Below, one piece after another: positions 24,385 to 36,333 of a DNA stretch of 64,000 nucleotides (its first letter is position 1; every line of letters begins with the position of its first letter). Made by a program: the position numbers and the translations under genes. The notes beneath the pieces are model-generated. The model was not told the origin of the DNA and ran no database searches. It worked only from the letters and a program-made list of their open reading frames with translations. Origin of the DNA: Liquidambar formosana (lineage: Eukaryota > Streptophyta > Magnoliopsida > Saxifragales > Altingiaceae); NCBI GenBank assembly GCA_039720395.1, contig CM077832.1, forward strand, positions 21,229,607 through 21,293,606. Reading direction: 5' to 3'.

Positions 24385-24596
24385 AGCCCTAATCATTAAA
24401 TGCCTTATGATTGGTCATTTAATGTCCAATCATTAAAACCCTAGGTTCATATGGTATTTAATAAAAGGGATTAGGGTTTAATTAATGCCAAATAGGGTAT
24501 TAATTACCCTTAATTAATTACACTAATTAGGGTTTCCGAAACCCTAACCCTAGACATCATTAATGGTATTAATTATGCCCTAACAATCAATAACCA

Positions 24597-24621
24597 TGAT
24601 TGGTCATTTAATGACCAATCA
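24597..24621. repeat. Perfect 25-bp palindrome, with a related one at 24408-24432
   Basis: TGATTGGTCATT and AATGACCAATCA are exact complements around one central T. The copy at 24408-24432 has one mismatch. Confidence 0.85.
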
Positions 24622-26114
24622 TTAACTCTTAATTAAGGTAATTAATATTCCAATTAGGGTTTTAATTAATGCCATAATGAAATTAGGGTTTCATCATTAA
24701 CTCAAAATTAGGGTTTCATCCTTAACTCTATGCAGCCATCACTACCAGGGGGCTGCCTGAGCTTGGCTAGGCTGCCATGGCCACCAACGACTGTGGGAGG
24801 CCATGGCCAGTCATGGGAGAACATCCTAGGGGTGTGGGACAAGCCTCTGGACACGTGAGAAGTGGTGGAAGTGGCTGCCATCATCAAGAACAATCAGGGT
24901 TTCCAAAACCCATTGCTGGAGCCATTGTTGCAGACCTTGAAGGTCACAATAGCTTCTAAATCCTTATCAATTCGACTCCTCCATTGAAACCCGCTTTTGT
25001 ATCATGTCCCTACATGAAATACTAAGCTAATAGAAGAGGTTTGGATGATCGAATCATCACCAATTGTTCTAAACAATTAAAACAACAGTAGGCTGCCCAG
25101 AATTTGACAGCACACTGTCCATGGTCAAAAATTGATTTAAAACCCAGCAAGATGAATGAATTAGGCTACCAAATGAATTTTCCCAGTATCCTACATGTCT
25201 TAGGAAACTAATGCAATTGGTTTCATGCAATTTGGAGTTCCCTAACTCAAGTTCTAATCAAAACTCCATTGATGACTTTTCTGCAGAGAAAATCTGCTAT
25301 GCTGTTCATGAAAAATTTTCAAACTTTTTGAATCTTTTTCCATCAAAACCTTTTTGAAACTTAAAGAAAATCATATACACATGATATATAATGATCCTAA
25401 AATAGATTTGCATCATAAATACAGAAGCTTTGATTAGAATTAATTGCAAGAACCTCTGGGTTCTAAAACCCAGATTCAGCCTCCATGGTGTTCTTCTCCT
25501 TCTTCCTTCTGTTCTAGCATCTTAATCCAATTATGATGCATCTAAATGCTTGGGAACCTTTCCCTACCATGTCTAGAACATAACCCAAGTGGTGGCAACC
25601 ATTGCCATGCCTTTGATCTCCATCAATAACTCAAAGTTGTGGCTATTGCATCATTCCCGAGCAAAACTGTCTTTCCAGACAGCCTGTAGTAAAAAATTCA
25701 TAACTTTCACTACAGAACTCGGATTGACGCACCGTTTGTTGGGTTGGAAAGCTGATTCAAAGAGCTTTCTAACCATATATGGCTCGAAAATTTTGGAGAA
25801 GAACTCTGAATTCGGCATGCAAAACAAGATGACGGTTTTTCATGGCTACCATGAAAACTGTTCATAACAGTTTTATAAAACCCTAGAATCCTTATTCTTC
25901 TTCTCCAAACTCAAACCCTATGCAACCTATTGCATCCATGGATACACTTAACCATCAATTAGAAGAGGAGTAGAAGAGAATTGACCTAGGGTTCCAAACC
26001 CTAGGTTCAGCCATGGAGGAAAACCAATTATGCAGAAAAATTTTCCAGATTTTTGAATCATTCAACTACACCATAATTACCAGCCCATATGTATTTTGTA
26101 TTATGCATAATCAT

Positions 26115-26127
26115 GGCTCTGATACCA
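26115..26127 (-). other. Primer-binding site of copia C2 (tRNA-iMet type)
   Basis: TGGTATCAGAGCC on the minus strand, one base from the 5' LTR. Confidence 0.92.
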
Positions 26128-26128
26128 C

Positions 26129-27784
26129 TGTTGGGAATCGAACAAGAGGGAAAAATTGAAGTGCGGAATATAAAAATTTTTCCTACGATTCCACAGCCCA
26201 TGAATCTAACTATGCATAACACAAAATCAAACCCTAACTACAAAGAGGGTTAGAACACTTACAGAATTCTTGTCTTCTCCTTTTTGCTCCAAGCTTTGAT
26301 TCCGGACAGCGGTGAATGAGCAGCCCAAGTGTGCTGCCTCCAACGGTATCCACACCTAGTTAGAGCTTCAAGTCCTTTCTTTCTTCTTCCTTGTTGTTGC
26401 TAGAGGTGGAGAAGAGAGAGAGAGAGAAGAGAGCCTCCAAGGGGCTGGAGGCTAGGGTTTATTGTGCAAGCCTCTTATGCCATGTCACACATAAGTGTGA
26501 CTTATATAGGCAGCCCACTAAAGGGGGCTGGCCATGGGGAAGAAACCCTAATAGGGTTATGTGTAATTACACTTAATTGCACATTAACCCCTATTATTTG
26601 TATCAAATACAAATAGGCCTATAAAGAACTATTCTTTATTCACTAAAACCCTTTCTCTCATAGACTTTAAAGCCCTTCTTGCATGATCAGTGTGTGACCC
26701 ATTGGGTTCACATCATTAAGTAGTAGGAATAGCACGAGGTGTGCACAATGGAACTCTTTCCATTTAGGGTCTAATTGGAACTCCTTCCAATTCCCTAATT
26801 GATTATAACTCACTTATATCAATTAGGGCTTCTACTAACCATGAGTAACACCTAGCATATGGCTCATGGTGTGGTCCTTAATGAGGTGAATAGTCATTTA
26901 CAAAGAACCCTTCTGTTATAGTTTATAGGTTACAATTGCATCCTTCCTTCAACACAATGTCTCAAATTGAACTAATAGGACATGGAAGTCTGTCAAGTCC
27001 CTAGTTCAATTACTTTATACTCATTATAGATATCAACTCATTGATGAACTCATGAAACTCTTTTCATATTCATTCTACCATGGCCATGGATTTAATGAGT
27101 TATATTATGAATGCTATATGAGACATTCTCTCTCTTTTTCCTGAGAGTGATGGATCCCTTGTTGATCACTCACATGCCTTCATACACATAGCAGTAGGGC
27201 CAATGAACACCTTTGCAGACCCCTGAATAGGATCTGCACTTAGTGTTATCAAACTTCTAAAGCTACATGCATAAGGCAACTATGGTGTCTCAGGTCTAAG
27301 GATTACTTGTACCACTATAACAATGAGAAACTGATTGACAGGCAGGATAAAACTCCATTCAGTTTATCTCATATCTTTAGTCACATTCAGTGTACCTATT
27401 CTTATAATAGGCACCCACTTGTTGGTTGTAGTGTCTCCACACAAATAGCTTGAGACTAGCTATCCTCCTATAGAGTCAACCTAACAAGTGCTAGTCCTAT
27501 GGTTCATTACTGTCCATCATAGTGAACCTTCAACTAGGAATGCTTAAGGAGTTTAGTACAGAGATATATCTATAGTCTCAAAATTACAACTCTTTGTAAT
27601 TCCATATTCTCAACTCTAACTCCATGGACATATTATGTAAATATAAATGATGCATATAAACATAATAGAATAAGCCCTTTTATTAAATCAATAATAAATG
27701 TGACATACATAAATGAAATCAATTGATTGTTCCTAATCCCTAAACAATCATCTCTAGGATTGGCTCTAGGGCATAATCCTAACA
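26129..27784 (-). repeat. Copia C2 5' LTR
   Basis: 1656 bp, nearly identical to 18096-19753. It is followed at 27785-27789 by the right target duplication CTTCC. Confidence 0.95.
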
Positions 27785-28893
27785 CTTCCAATTCTTTGAT
27801 CCCCAATTCAAGTGCCGCTTCCAGTGCTAGGATACAGGCCTCATACTCAGCAATGTTGTTGGTAGCTTCGAACCCCAACTTGACCGCTAACGGTGTAAAT
27901 GCCTCTTCGGGTGAGACCAGCAGGACTCCTATCCCATAACCTTTCTTATTGGCTGCCCCATCGAAGTATACTCTCCAAGTTTTTCTACCAATCTCTAGCA
28001 CGTCCTCATCTGGGAATTGATCGTTGAACGGAGCGGATGATGACACCGGACAGCTGGCTAGGTAGTCTGCGATGACGCTTCCCTTGATAGACTTCTGATT
28101 CACGTACTTGATGTCGAATTCATTGAGGAGAATTGACCATCGAGCAGTTCTAAATGACAATACTGGCCTTTCTACCAGGTACTTCAACGGGTCCATGCGA
28201 CTTATCAAGAACACTTCGAAGGACATCATGTAGTGTCGGAGTTTCTGCGTCGCCCATACTAGTGCCACACAAGCTTTTTCAATCGCATTGTACTTCACTT
28301 CATAGTCTGTCATTTTCTTGCTTAAGTAATAGATGGCATTCTCCTTTGTAGACCCTTCGAGATATTGAGCTAACATAGCCCCCGTCGCGGTTTCGGTGAC
28401 CATTAAGTATAACAAAAGCGGCGCACCTTGCCGTGGGGGAACTAAGATTGGAGGATTGCTCAAGTATCTCTTAATGGTCTCTAAGGCCTCTTGGCATTCT
28501 TCGTTCCATACTTTTGGCACACCTTTCTTAAGCAATTTGAAGATTGGTTCGCAAACCATGGTTAAGTTGGCAATGAATCGGCTTATGTATTGAACTCTTC
28601 CCCGAAAACCCCGGATCTGCTTCTCAGTGCTAGGCGGCTCCATCTCCACAATAGCTTTTATCTTCCCTGGGTCCACTTCGATACCTCTCTGAGTGATCAT
28701 AAACCCCAATAACTTGCCTGCAGTGACACCAAAAGCGCACTTCTGTGGGTTGAGACGGAGATTGTACTTTTTTGCTCGCTCTAGGAATTTCTCTAGTGCC
28801 TTGAAATGCCCTTCTCTATCCACGGACTTTACGATCATATCATCGACATAAACCTCGACTTCCTTATGGATCATATCATGCAATAAGGTCGTA
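27785..28893 (-). pseudogene. pol: Element 1 pol, middle part: RT palm to start of second RNase H
   Basis: The frame carries the RT catalytic motif YVDD near 28848, then the RT thumb and connection (NPQKCAFGV, GKLLGFMI, GKIKAIVEMEPP). The gypsy RNase H follows, degenerate (ETATGAML, then LSKKMTDYEVKYNAIEKACVAL). Next comes the start of an archaeal-type RNase H with VYFDGAANKKGYGIG (first Asp) and NNIAEYEACI (Glu). The copia interrupts this second RNase H just before its GDSA motif. A one-base insertion near 28895 relative to element 2 separates this frame from the upstream RT part. Two RNase H domains are the defining Tat-lineage trait. Confidence 0.92.
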
Positions 28894-29607
28894 GCCTGCT
28901 CTTTGGTAAGTAGCCCCAGCGTTTCTTAAGCCAAAAGGCATTACCTTGTAACAGTACGTTCCCCATTGCGTGATAAAGGCTGTTTTCTCCATGTCTTGAG
29001 GCGCCATCTTTATCTGGTTATACCCGGAGAATCCGTCCATGAAGGAGAGGAGTGCATGTCCCACCGTGCTATCTACCAACACGTCGATATGGGGTAAAGG
29101 AAAGTCATCCTTAGGGCTCGCGGCGTTGAGATCTCGAAAGTCGACACACATCCTCACTTTCCCATCTTTTTTAGGCACAGGCACTATATTCGACAACCAC
29201 TCGGGGTACTCCACAACTTGGAGGAAACCCGCGTCTAGTTGTTTAGTTACCTCTTCTTTTACTTTTAGAGCCCATTCTGGTTTTAATCTTCTGAGTTTCT
29301 GCTTTACCGGCTTCTTTAGGGAATTAGTGGGGATATAGTGTTGCACAATATCGGGGTCGATGCCAGGCATGTCTTCATAAGACCATGCAAAAGCCATAAT
29401 GTTGGCTTTCAAGAGGGAGATCATCTTTTCTTTTTCAACGGGGGAGAGGGTTTTCCCAATTTTAACTATTCTTGGCAATTCATTCGTCCCTAAGTTGATT
29501 GATTCCAATTCATCCATATTAGGTTCGGTGACGCCCCTTTTCCTTTGCTCAACGAGCTCCGGGGGGACATCGTTCCTAGGATCTATATCCATGCCATAAA
29601 TATCCAT
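28876..29607 (-). pseudogene. pol: Element 1 pol, N-terminal part: RT fingers and palm
   Basis: 243 residues starting with an ATG at 29607. RT motifs in order: LDAGFLQVVEYPEWLSNIVPVPKKDGKVRMCVDFRD split across fingers and palm (key blocks NIVPVPKKDG and MCVDFRDLN), HALLSFMDGFSGYNQI with a catalytic-region Asp, then TYCYKVMPFGLRNAGATYQR. The frame is lost within a few codons after this by an extra base near 28895 that element 2 lacks. The 5' boundary is probably an exon edge at 29626 rather than the ATG. Confidence 0.92.
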
Positions 29608-29626
29608 AGAGGAGAGAAAAGAGACA

Positions 29627-29797
29627 CTGCATATATAGAGAAAGAAAGCACACTTTATTGACTAGGAATAATGGGAATGACACACAAAAGAAAGAAGGAA
29701 AACAAACAAATCTGTATCAATACTATGACTCCACAAAGTGAGTAAAGTAGATACATCTTATTGAATTAGGGAAATATTACTAAACTAAGACACCTAC
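29627..29797 (-). other. Putative intron between protease and RT (element 1)
   Basis: On the minus strand a GTAGGT donor overlaps the gag-protease stop codon, and 171 nt later a pyrimidine-rich stretch ends in ATGCAG. Removing it deletes the stop and leaves the RT frame open in phase. The intron has the same length and position in element 2 (58245-58415). Ogre elements are known to carry an intron between protease and RT. Splicing here is inferred. Confidence 0.65.
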
Positions 29798-30682
29798 AAG
29801 CTGCTATCAGGTAGGCCAAGGTCTTCTTCTTCATGGATCTCCGCAACGACACCACATTCAAGGTACCAATTCAGGAGTGGCACGGTAGCATGGCTAATGG
29901 ATGAACCCTGGAGTTCTTCAATGGTCGAGTCTTCCACGGTGAGGATCATGTCTTGGAACATTTCAGTCATAGCCCCCGCATCAAGGTTCTCTGCCCAGTC
30001 TTCCTCTTTCAAGCTTCCATATAGATCTTGGATAGAGTGGTACCAACTTGTCAAACTTTGAGGATTCGGCCCTTCTGTGAAGTATCTATCACCAAAACTT
30101 TTATCTGCCACGGCTGGGTCGGAACTTGGATAAAAAGTATATAGGATGTACTGCTTTATAGAAGAGTAATGGCGTGATGATTCATTCAGCTCTTTCTCAA
30201 TGCATTGGACATAATCAAACCCAGATAGCGGTATCGCTGCTGATTCAGGTTGTATCTCACATATAGGCACATTTGCGAGTTTCAATTCATAGTCCCCTTG
30301 AAGTGTTACTATGGCTCCTTCATAAGGAAACTTCACCTTTTGATGGAGTGAAGATGGCACAGCCCCAGCAGGATGGATCCAAGGTCGGCCCAACAGCAAG
30401 TTGAAACATGACGGCACATCCAACACTTGGAATTCCACCCTAAATTCAGTGGGTCCCATGATAAGAGGCAAAGTAACTACCCCTATTACTTCTCGGCGGG
30501 TGTTGTCATAAGCTCTTACGGTCTGCCCAGATGGCGTGAAATCAGTGGGTCCCAAACCCAAAACAGTGGCAGTTCGGAGAGGACATACATTCAGTGCGGA
30601 CCCATTGTCGATAAGAACGGTGGGAACCCTCTTCCCCATAGTGTCAACGGTCACATAGAGAGCTTGAGAATGGCTCGGCCCT
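29794..30682 (-). pseudogene. Element 1 protease segment, separated from gag by a frameshift
   Basis: Retropepsin-like aspartic protease: VLIDNGSALNV carries the active-site Asp in a DNGS variant of the usual DTG/DSG, followed by a hydrophobic FNLLLGRPWIH flap/dimer region. In element 2 it is continuous with gag. Here one extra base near 30682 shifts the frame. Downstream, about 185 nt (about 30010-30190) of unrelated sequence stands where element 2 has about 470 nt with a G-patch-like motif. The C-terminal acidic segment (EEDWAENLD...) is shared by both. Confidence 0.88.
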
Positions 30683-32914
30683 GCTTTTAGGTAGGTCTAC
30701 ATCGGTGAACACGATGGTTGAGTTCTTGGGAGTTGGATTCACCAAATGTACCAATCCCTCGGGGGATGTGTCAACAGGCACTTGTATCTGATTCAACAGT
30801 TTCAACACGGTCTGTCTGTGCTTATGCGAGGCCATGAGCAAGCCCCAAATAGTAATGTTGGCATTGGTCTTCTTCAGCTGCCTAAGCACTTCATCCTCTT
30901 CTTCTTGCAAGCTAGGACGCCTCTGCCCTTCCAAATCTTCCAACGGATTTTCAGATTCTAGGTGGGGAGGCTTGAAATGGCGACCCCCTCTGGTTATATG
31001 GTCCAACTCATCATCGCTAGCCCATATGTCATGGACTTCCTCGGAGTCATTCATTAAGTCATCCCATTCTATCATGTCAATGCTCTCCATCTCTGTCGGC
31101 AAGTCATCCCAACCTGAAGGGACTATCGGCTCATCTGATATCGGACTTGGGCTTGAGTACAGCACATAGTAATCATATTTCCCCGACGCTTCACCTAATA
31201 GGCCAACCTGAGGATCCCCTGCTTCATATCTTTCTTTCAGCTCTTGTTGGATAGATTTCTTTGGCAACAACAAAACCTTTTGGTCAATGAGGTCTTGGAT
31301 GATCTTCTTTAGTATAGAACAAGCCTCGGTGTCATGGCCGGGTGCACGATGGTATTGGCAATATTGGTGAGGGGTTGATGGTCTTGGCTTTGGTGGAAGT
31401 GGCATGATAAGGCTGTTATTGCGGCAAATGGTGAAGAGACGGGTTAAGGTCATGGGGAGCGGAGTGTATTGTCTTATGGGATGGCGAGGGCGAGAGGATT
31501 CAACCCCAATGGCATTTATGGTGTTAGGTGGGGGTGTGTTGTTGTGTGATGGGAGAGGATTACGGGTGACATTTGGACGAGTTGGTGGTGAAATGACTTG
31601 CTTGTCAATGAGGTCTTGGACTTGGTGGCGAAGGCGAATACAGCGATTAGTGGCATGGCCTTTGGATTGGTGGTACTTGCAGTACTCATTCTCATTGTAG
31701 CTCTTGGGTAAGGGATTTGGTGGAGGTCTTGGGTCGAGTGGCTTCAATAGGTCACGACTTATGAGCTTTTCAAGGACTCTTTCGAGTGGCATGAATAGGT
31801 CAGTGAATTGGCGAGGTGGATTGACATCATTGAGAGAAAAGGGTTGGATTGGTTGAGTTATGGTGTTGACCTCGGCATTGTTCTTCCCAGTAAAGTTTGT
31901 CTTGCGACTCCTCACTTCCTCAGTCTTGATTGTCCCATCATTGATAGCATCTTCAACCTGCGTGCCAGCCCCAATGAGAGCTTTGAAATTCGGGAAATAG
32001 TGGGCAAATAGGTGCTTGTGATACACGGGCAGCAGGTTCTTAACCACTAACTGAATTTGGTCCTCCTCATTCGGCCTATCCGTCATTCTCGACACCTTTT
32101 GTCTCCACCTTGTAATGTAAGCGGAGAAAGTTTCATGAGCCCCTTGCTTGGTAGTTTCTAGGTCCCTTCGAGTAACGTCCACCTCTGTGTTATACTTGTA
32201 GTGCTCTGAAAACTCATTGCATATGTCTTCCCAAGTCCGGGTTCTATTCTCATCCAAGGATAAGAACCATTTCAAAGCAGAAGTGGCCAAGGTTTCATGG
32301 GACATTTGAGCTAAAAGCTCGTCAGTAGCCCCTCGAGGGTGCATAGCTCGCACGTACATCTTCAAATGAGTCTTAGGGCAACCCGTCCCATCGAACTTTT
32401 CTAACTCCGGCATCTTGAATTGTAGTGGAATACGAGCCGTTGGAAACAGGGATAGAGTCTGCACATCGACCATGTCATCAGCCCTGCGAATCCCTTTTAT
32501 GGTTCTCTCCAAAGCTTCTACCTTGCTAGCTAACACGGAATCACTGCTAGTACCTTTCCCCTTGGCTTCCCCTTCTAGGTTGGTGACCTCAGGTTTCGAG
32601 CTACTTTCCCCCTTTGTCTTGGTGTTCTCATTGGATTGAGGTCCCTCTTCGGTGCCAGCCCCATGAGGTATACCCGAGGAATGGGCCTTAGAGCCATTTT
32701 GTTCAAGATCAGCCATCTTCTGTTGGTTCTCTTGAGCCATTTTCAATGCGGTATCGGATGTCTCGGCGGTATGGTCAAGCTTGGCCATGATGGCTTTCAG
32801 GCAAGCCTCAAGGTCAAAGTGCCCCTCACTAGTTCTTTCGTCGGCCATATCTGTCTGATGGGTAGACTCAACACTCACTAGACGCCCTTGTGGATTGCGG
32901 ATCCAAGCCAGCAC
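30644..32914 (-). pseudogene. gag: Element 1 gag
   Basis: A frame of 756 codons that ends early because of the shift near 30682. Residues 1-75 are a coiled-coil-prone N-terminus. About residues 165-320 form the retrotransposon Gag capsid domain (FDGTGCPKTHL, ALKWFLSLDENRTRTWEDI, FSAYITRWRQ). Two zinc-knuckle-like motifs follow: CKYHQSKGHATNRC near residue 411 and CQYHRAPGHDTEAC near 518, both of C-X2-H-X4-H-X4-C spacing. A long acidic linker precedes protease. The frame at 32914 opens on a GTG; the first in-frame ATG is at 32848 and is the likelier start. The product would form virus-like particles and package element RNA. Confidence 0.9.
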
Positions 32915-33704
32915 GTCTATGGATAGAAAAGTTTTAACCTTTAGCCTAAGGACTTGTCCTAAACCTCCATATTTTCCTTAATGAACTCGGTCTCTACACC
33001 ATGTTCAATTAATTCATTCCTTTTATCCAATTACCTTTACAGGGGTCATGGATTAAGGGTATGTTTTAAAGAATAGGGCATAGAGTCCTTCAATTAGGTT
33101 TAATTAATCCCCTAGGACTAGCACATCACAAACAAGCTTTACATCCTATTTCCTTAATTTATTCCTCCTAACCCATGGCCTTAACGAAGGCTAGGGTTTA
33201 AAGGTCTATATTAAGGGCATAAGATATAAAGCCTCACACCACAAACACGGTATAGCATCATTACAAACAATTGTGGGTGCATAAAGGTGAGACCGTAGTG
33301 TCCTACAAGTCTGTCTATATGGACTAATGATAAGGGTAGGCTAGGGTCCTTCACTTGCTTGAGCAATCCTTATACCTAACCACATGTGGCATCAGGAACG
33401 CTGCATGGGTCCAGCAGTACGTGATTAACTCATTTAATATACCCAAGGGCAAGCCCAAGGGTACTAGGCAAGAGAGGTTGATAGCTTTCGCCCAAACACA
33501 TGGAATCAGGAAAACCAAGGTTGAGACTAGGCCGATCGTTGGCAAGGATACATCGAGGGACATCGATCCTAGCATGCAAGAGTTTGCGCACACAATGCAA
33601 TAAATGAAAGCACACAATCAAGCGGATGCAATGTGATTGATTTTAATTAAACATAAGAAATTAACTTAGCCCAATTAAACTTTATAGAGTCTAGCCCACA
33701 ACTT
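32915..33704 (-). other. Element 1 leader between PBS and gag
   Basis: About 790 bp conserved in the three gypsy copies (40665-41439 and 61817-62606). Short open frames occur on both strands at 33351-33617. They begin at non-ATG codons and the substitutions between copies show no clear coding pattern, so I treat this as an untranslated leader. Confidence 0.65.
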
Positions 33705-33721
33705 CCCCAGTGGAGTCGCCA
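33705..33721 (-). other. Primer-binding site of element 1
   Basis: On the minus strand TGGCGACTCCACTGGGG follows the 5' LTR after a short spacer. The leading TGG pairs with a tRNA CCA end. I did not identify the tRNA with certainty; Ogre-type elements are reported to use tRNA-Arg. The same site is in elements 2 and 3. Confidence 0.75.
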
Positions 33722-33724
33722 AAC

Positions 33725-36331
33725 TGTGAACCCCGGAAATTGGACCCACAAGGGATTGAAAGAAAATGGGTTTGCAAAAGAAAAAGGAAAGGAGTCGCCA
33801 CCTTATTTTTTAAAGGAAACAAGGAAAACCCTAAAAATAGTTTGTTTTAGGAAAACAATTTGAATGACTCCATAAAAAAGGAAAGGCAAAAACCAATCTT
33901 TTGAAAACCAAAGAAATCGGGGATTCGGAGGCTAAGTTATGACATGGGAAGGTTCTAGGCAAAGCCTATAGGCACCCATGTCACCCTTTCGGTCTCTCAG
34001 TTCATTTGGGCTAAATCAAGATCTTTCCATACAAAAATCAGCAGGTATATCATCACAAGAATTGCATGCATATCATATATTTCATTCATCCATCCATGCA
34101 TAATAAGCACATAAAAACAGAAAAAGAAAAAAAGAAGAAAAGAAAACAAAAATAAACCTAGGATGCTTGGATCCTAGAACGGACTTGAGCCTCACGAAGA
34201 GCGCCTACGTACCATGCAACGAAATACATAGATCAAAGTCCACGTAGTTCGATTAGAATTAGGGTTAAGACCTAATATAAACCTATGGTTAAAACCCTAG
34301 GTTTCCTTATTTGATCAAGAGAGTTGAATTTGATAGAAAGTTTGATTTTAGAAAGAACTCCATAAAATGGAAACTTTAATAAAAACCAAAATTTTGTTGG
34401 TTAAGGAAACCTCTAATTAAACCATAGGATCATATTAAAAATTAACCCTAGATAGGGAGAAGAGAATGAGTTAAGAAGAAAGGTGAATTGGGGCACCTTC
34501 ACACCCACTTACCTGAGCGCAATTACTCCAAACATTAGCTATTTCAGACATAAGCAGCCCTATTTGCCATAGGACAAATACCACACCTATTTGCACCCTA
34601 ACAAGTGCTCAAAACCATGCAAAAACACTAACATGCAAATCTGGACAGAATAGTATTATGACCTAAAATCATCCACTAAGCATGCCAATAGCAAAAACAG
34701 CGAACAATAATAAGTCCTAACATATTCCTAGAACCATATCATGCATAAAAACCCTAGAACATACTAATATGCATGCAAAACTATCATGTTTACTCCATAT
34801 GAAAAACATATACAGCAAACACGAAGAAAAACCAAATAAAAAAGTCTACTTTATCATGCTATATGAAAACAAACACAAAACAATGACTCTAAAACCCTAA
34901 ACTCACAAATATGCTTAAAAACATACAAAACATACTTTAATCATGCTAAAACCAAACTAAACAGAAATTAAATCATGCATATTAACTAACTAAAGCAATA
35001 TAACATGATGAAAATCCTAACTCTAACATGCAATGACACTAATCCTAGCACAAGGACAAACAGGAGCACAAGAATCATAACTATGCATTAAAAACCTAAA
35101 GGACAGCCCTAAAGCATGCTAAACAGTAGATAAAAAATAGATATTCCATGTATATTAACTAGCTAGAGTGTTAATACATGATAAAAAAGTTACCTTTAAC
35201 ATGCAATAAGCCTAACCCATATGAAAACCTAGTGTAAGCTTGAATAGAGAAGGAGAATACCTTAGGAAGGGCCTTCCTTTGTGTTTGTAATTGTTCGTGG
35301 CTCCTCAGGTCTTTAGAGTGAATCAAACCAACACGAATCCTCCTCTTTGTCAAAGTGGTATCACAGCAAAGAGATCAAAACTCACTCAACTTTGAAAAGA
35401 AAATAGAAAACAAAAAGAGAACAAGAGAAAAGAAAAGTGATTTTCGTCACTTTGCAGCAGCAGCAACTTCAATCGCGTTTTTGGGTATGAAAACGTTGGA
35501 TTTGGACAAAGCTTGTGAAATACAAAGTTGTAGAGAATTGAATTATCTTTCTAACAAGACCAATTTCATCAAATTCTGACTTCGGATGAAAAAGTTATGA
35601 TTAAAATACGACTGCTGCTTTTCAGAAAATCTGCTGCTGAATTATGACGAATTTCACTCCCTCCAAACCCTCTTCTCCTCCCCCTTTGTTTAAAGACATT
35701 AAGAGAGTATTTATAGCTGAAATCTGGAGTTTCCCTTTCCTTCCTGGACTAGGTTTCCTTGGAGAATAATCAAAAGGTATTTTATAATGATAAAAGACTT
35801 CTAATCTGAATAGGAAAAGGAAATTGTCTTTTATAAAAATTGGGAGACTGACCGCTAACACACATGCACATGTATCGTATGTGCGTACACACACTCATCA
35901 CATACGTACACGTGTTAGTGTCATGATAAAAATGGCTAATTTAATAAAATAATTTTCTTTTCATTTTAACCAAAAATCTCATGCTGTGATTCGCACTAAT
36001 TCTTCAAGGATAATCCGTAAATAACCACACTAAACTCATCATCAGGGCCACGGGACTTAATACCTCATATGCATCCATATGAACTCCAATTGACAATTTG
36101 GAGATCATTCCAAGGTCAAATGAAAAGTTTGGGACTTAAAAGACGATTATGCCCCTCAAGTCACAAAAGCTCTTATTATCCCTCAAGATCAACTCCAATT
36201 TGAACCAAAATTCATATCCATTGTCCTTGTGACTCTAGAAAACTAATGCAAGTGACTAGACTCAAAAACAAAACAAAAACATGCATGAAATGATGAGCCC
36301 TAGTAAGGTGGTGCAAAAATGGGGTGTGACA
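33725..36331 (-). repeat. Element 1 5' LTR
   Basis: 2607 bp, TGTCACACC...GGTTCACA on the minus strand, with a TATA box at 35708-35715. Near identical to 9909-12514. Confidence 0.95.
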
Positions 36332-36333
36332 AC

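Larger units (their letters stand above)
22150..26114. other. Copia C2 internal region without recognised coding sequence
   Basis: About 4 kb where gag and the start of pol would be expected on the minus strand. I recognise no gag. The stretch holds the conserved-loop hairpins (22818-23034), a telomere-like motif cluster (24342-24384), two palindromes (24408-24432, 24597-24621) and, near the PBS, a leader shared with copia C1 (25786-26128). Frames of 60-90 codons (21287-21529, 23603-23794, 24708-24959, 25589-25867) show no family resemblance. Confidence 0.7.
18096..27784 (-). mobile_element. Ty1/copia element (C2), complete, inserted in element 1
   Basis: A 9689-bp element with LTRs at 18096-19753 and 26129-27784, a PBS for tRNA-iMet inside the right LTR, a purine tract (GTGGGAGAT on the minus strand) inside the left LTR, and a perfect 5-bp target duplication. 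The LTRs differ at only a handful of sites, so the insertion is recent. The internal 6.4 kb has recognisable Pol remnants in the order integrase, RT, RNase H, all with stop codons, and no open gag. It is therefore a non-autonomous copy, presumably moved by enzymes from another element. Confidence 0.95.
9909..36331 (-). mobile_element. Ty3/gypsy Tat/Ogre-like element 1, interrupted by a copia element
   Basis: The two LTRs (9909-12514 and 33725-36331) are almost identical and enclose, on the minus strand, PBS, gag-protease, putative intron, RT, RNase H, archaeal-type RNase H, integrase, an antisense accessory gene, a hairpin array and a PPT. Without the nested copia (18096-27784) and one copy of its target duplication it is about 16.7 kb. 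Flanking pentamers are ACACC on the left and ACACT on the right, a target duplication with one difference. Tat-clade placement rests on the second RNase H and the antisense gene. Likeness to Ogre rests on the protease-RT intron. Confidence 0.92.

Noticed and set aside
33355..33603. Plus-strand frame of 82 codons in the gypsy leader, open in all three copies (also 41104-41340 and 62258-62506)
   Set aside because: It starts at TTG rather than ATG. An opposite-strand frame is equally open, and substitutions between copies fall at all codon positions. Conservation is explained by the young age of the copies.
9909..36331. Integrated viral sequence (endogenous pararetrovirus) as explanation for the gag-pol genes
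   Set aside because: Long LTRs, PPT, PBS, integrase with HHCC and DDE motifs, and target duplications show an LTR retrotransposon; no movement protein or pararetrovirus-type coat protein is seen.
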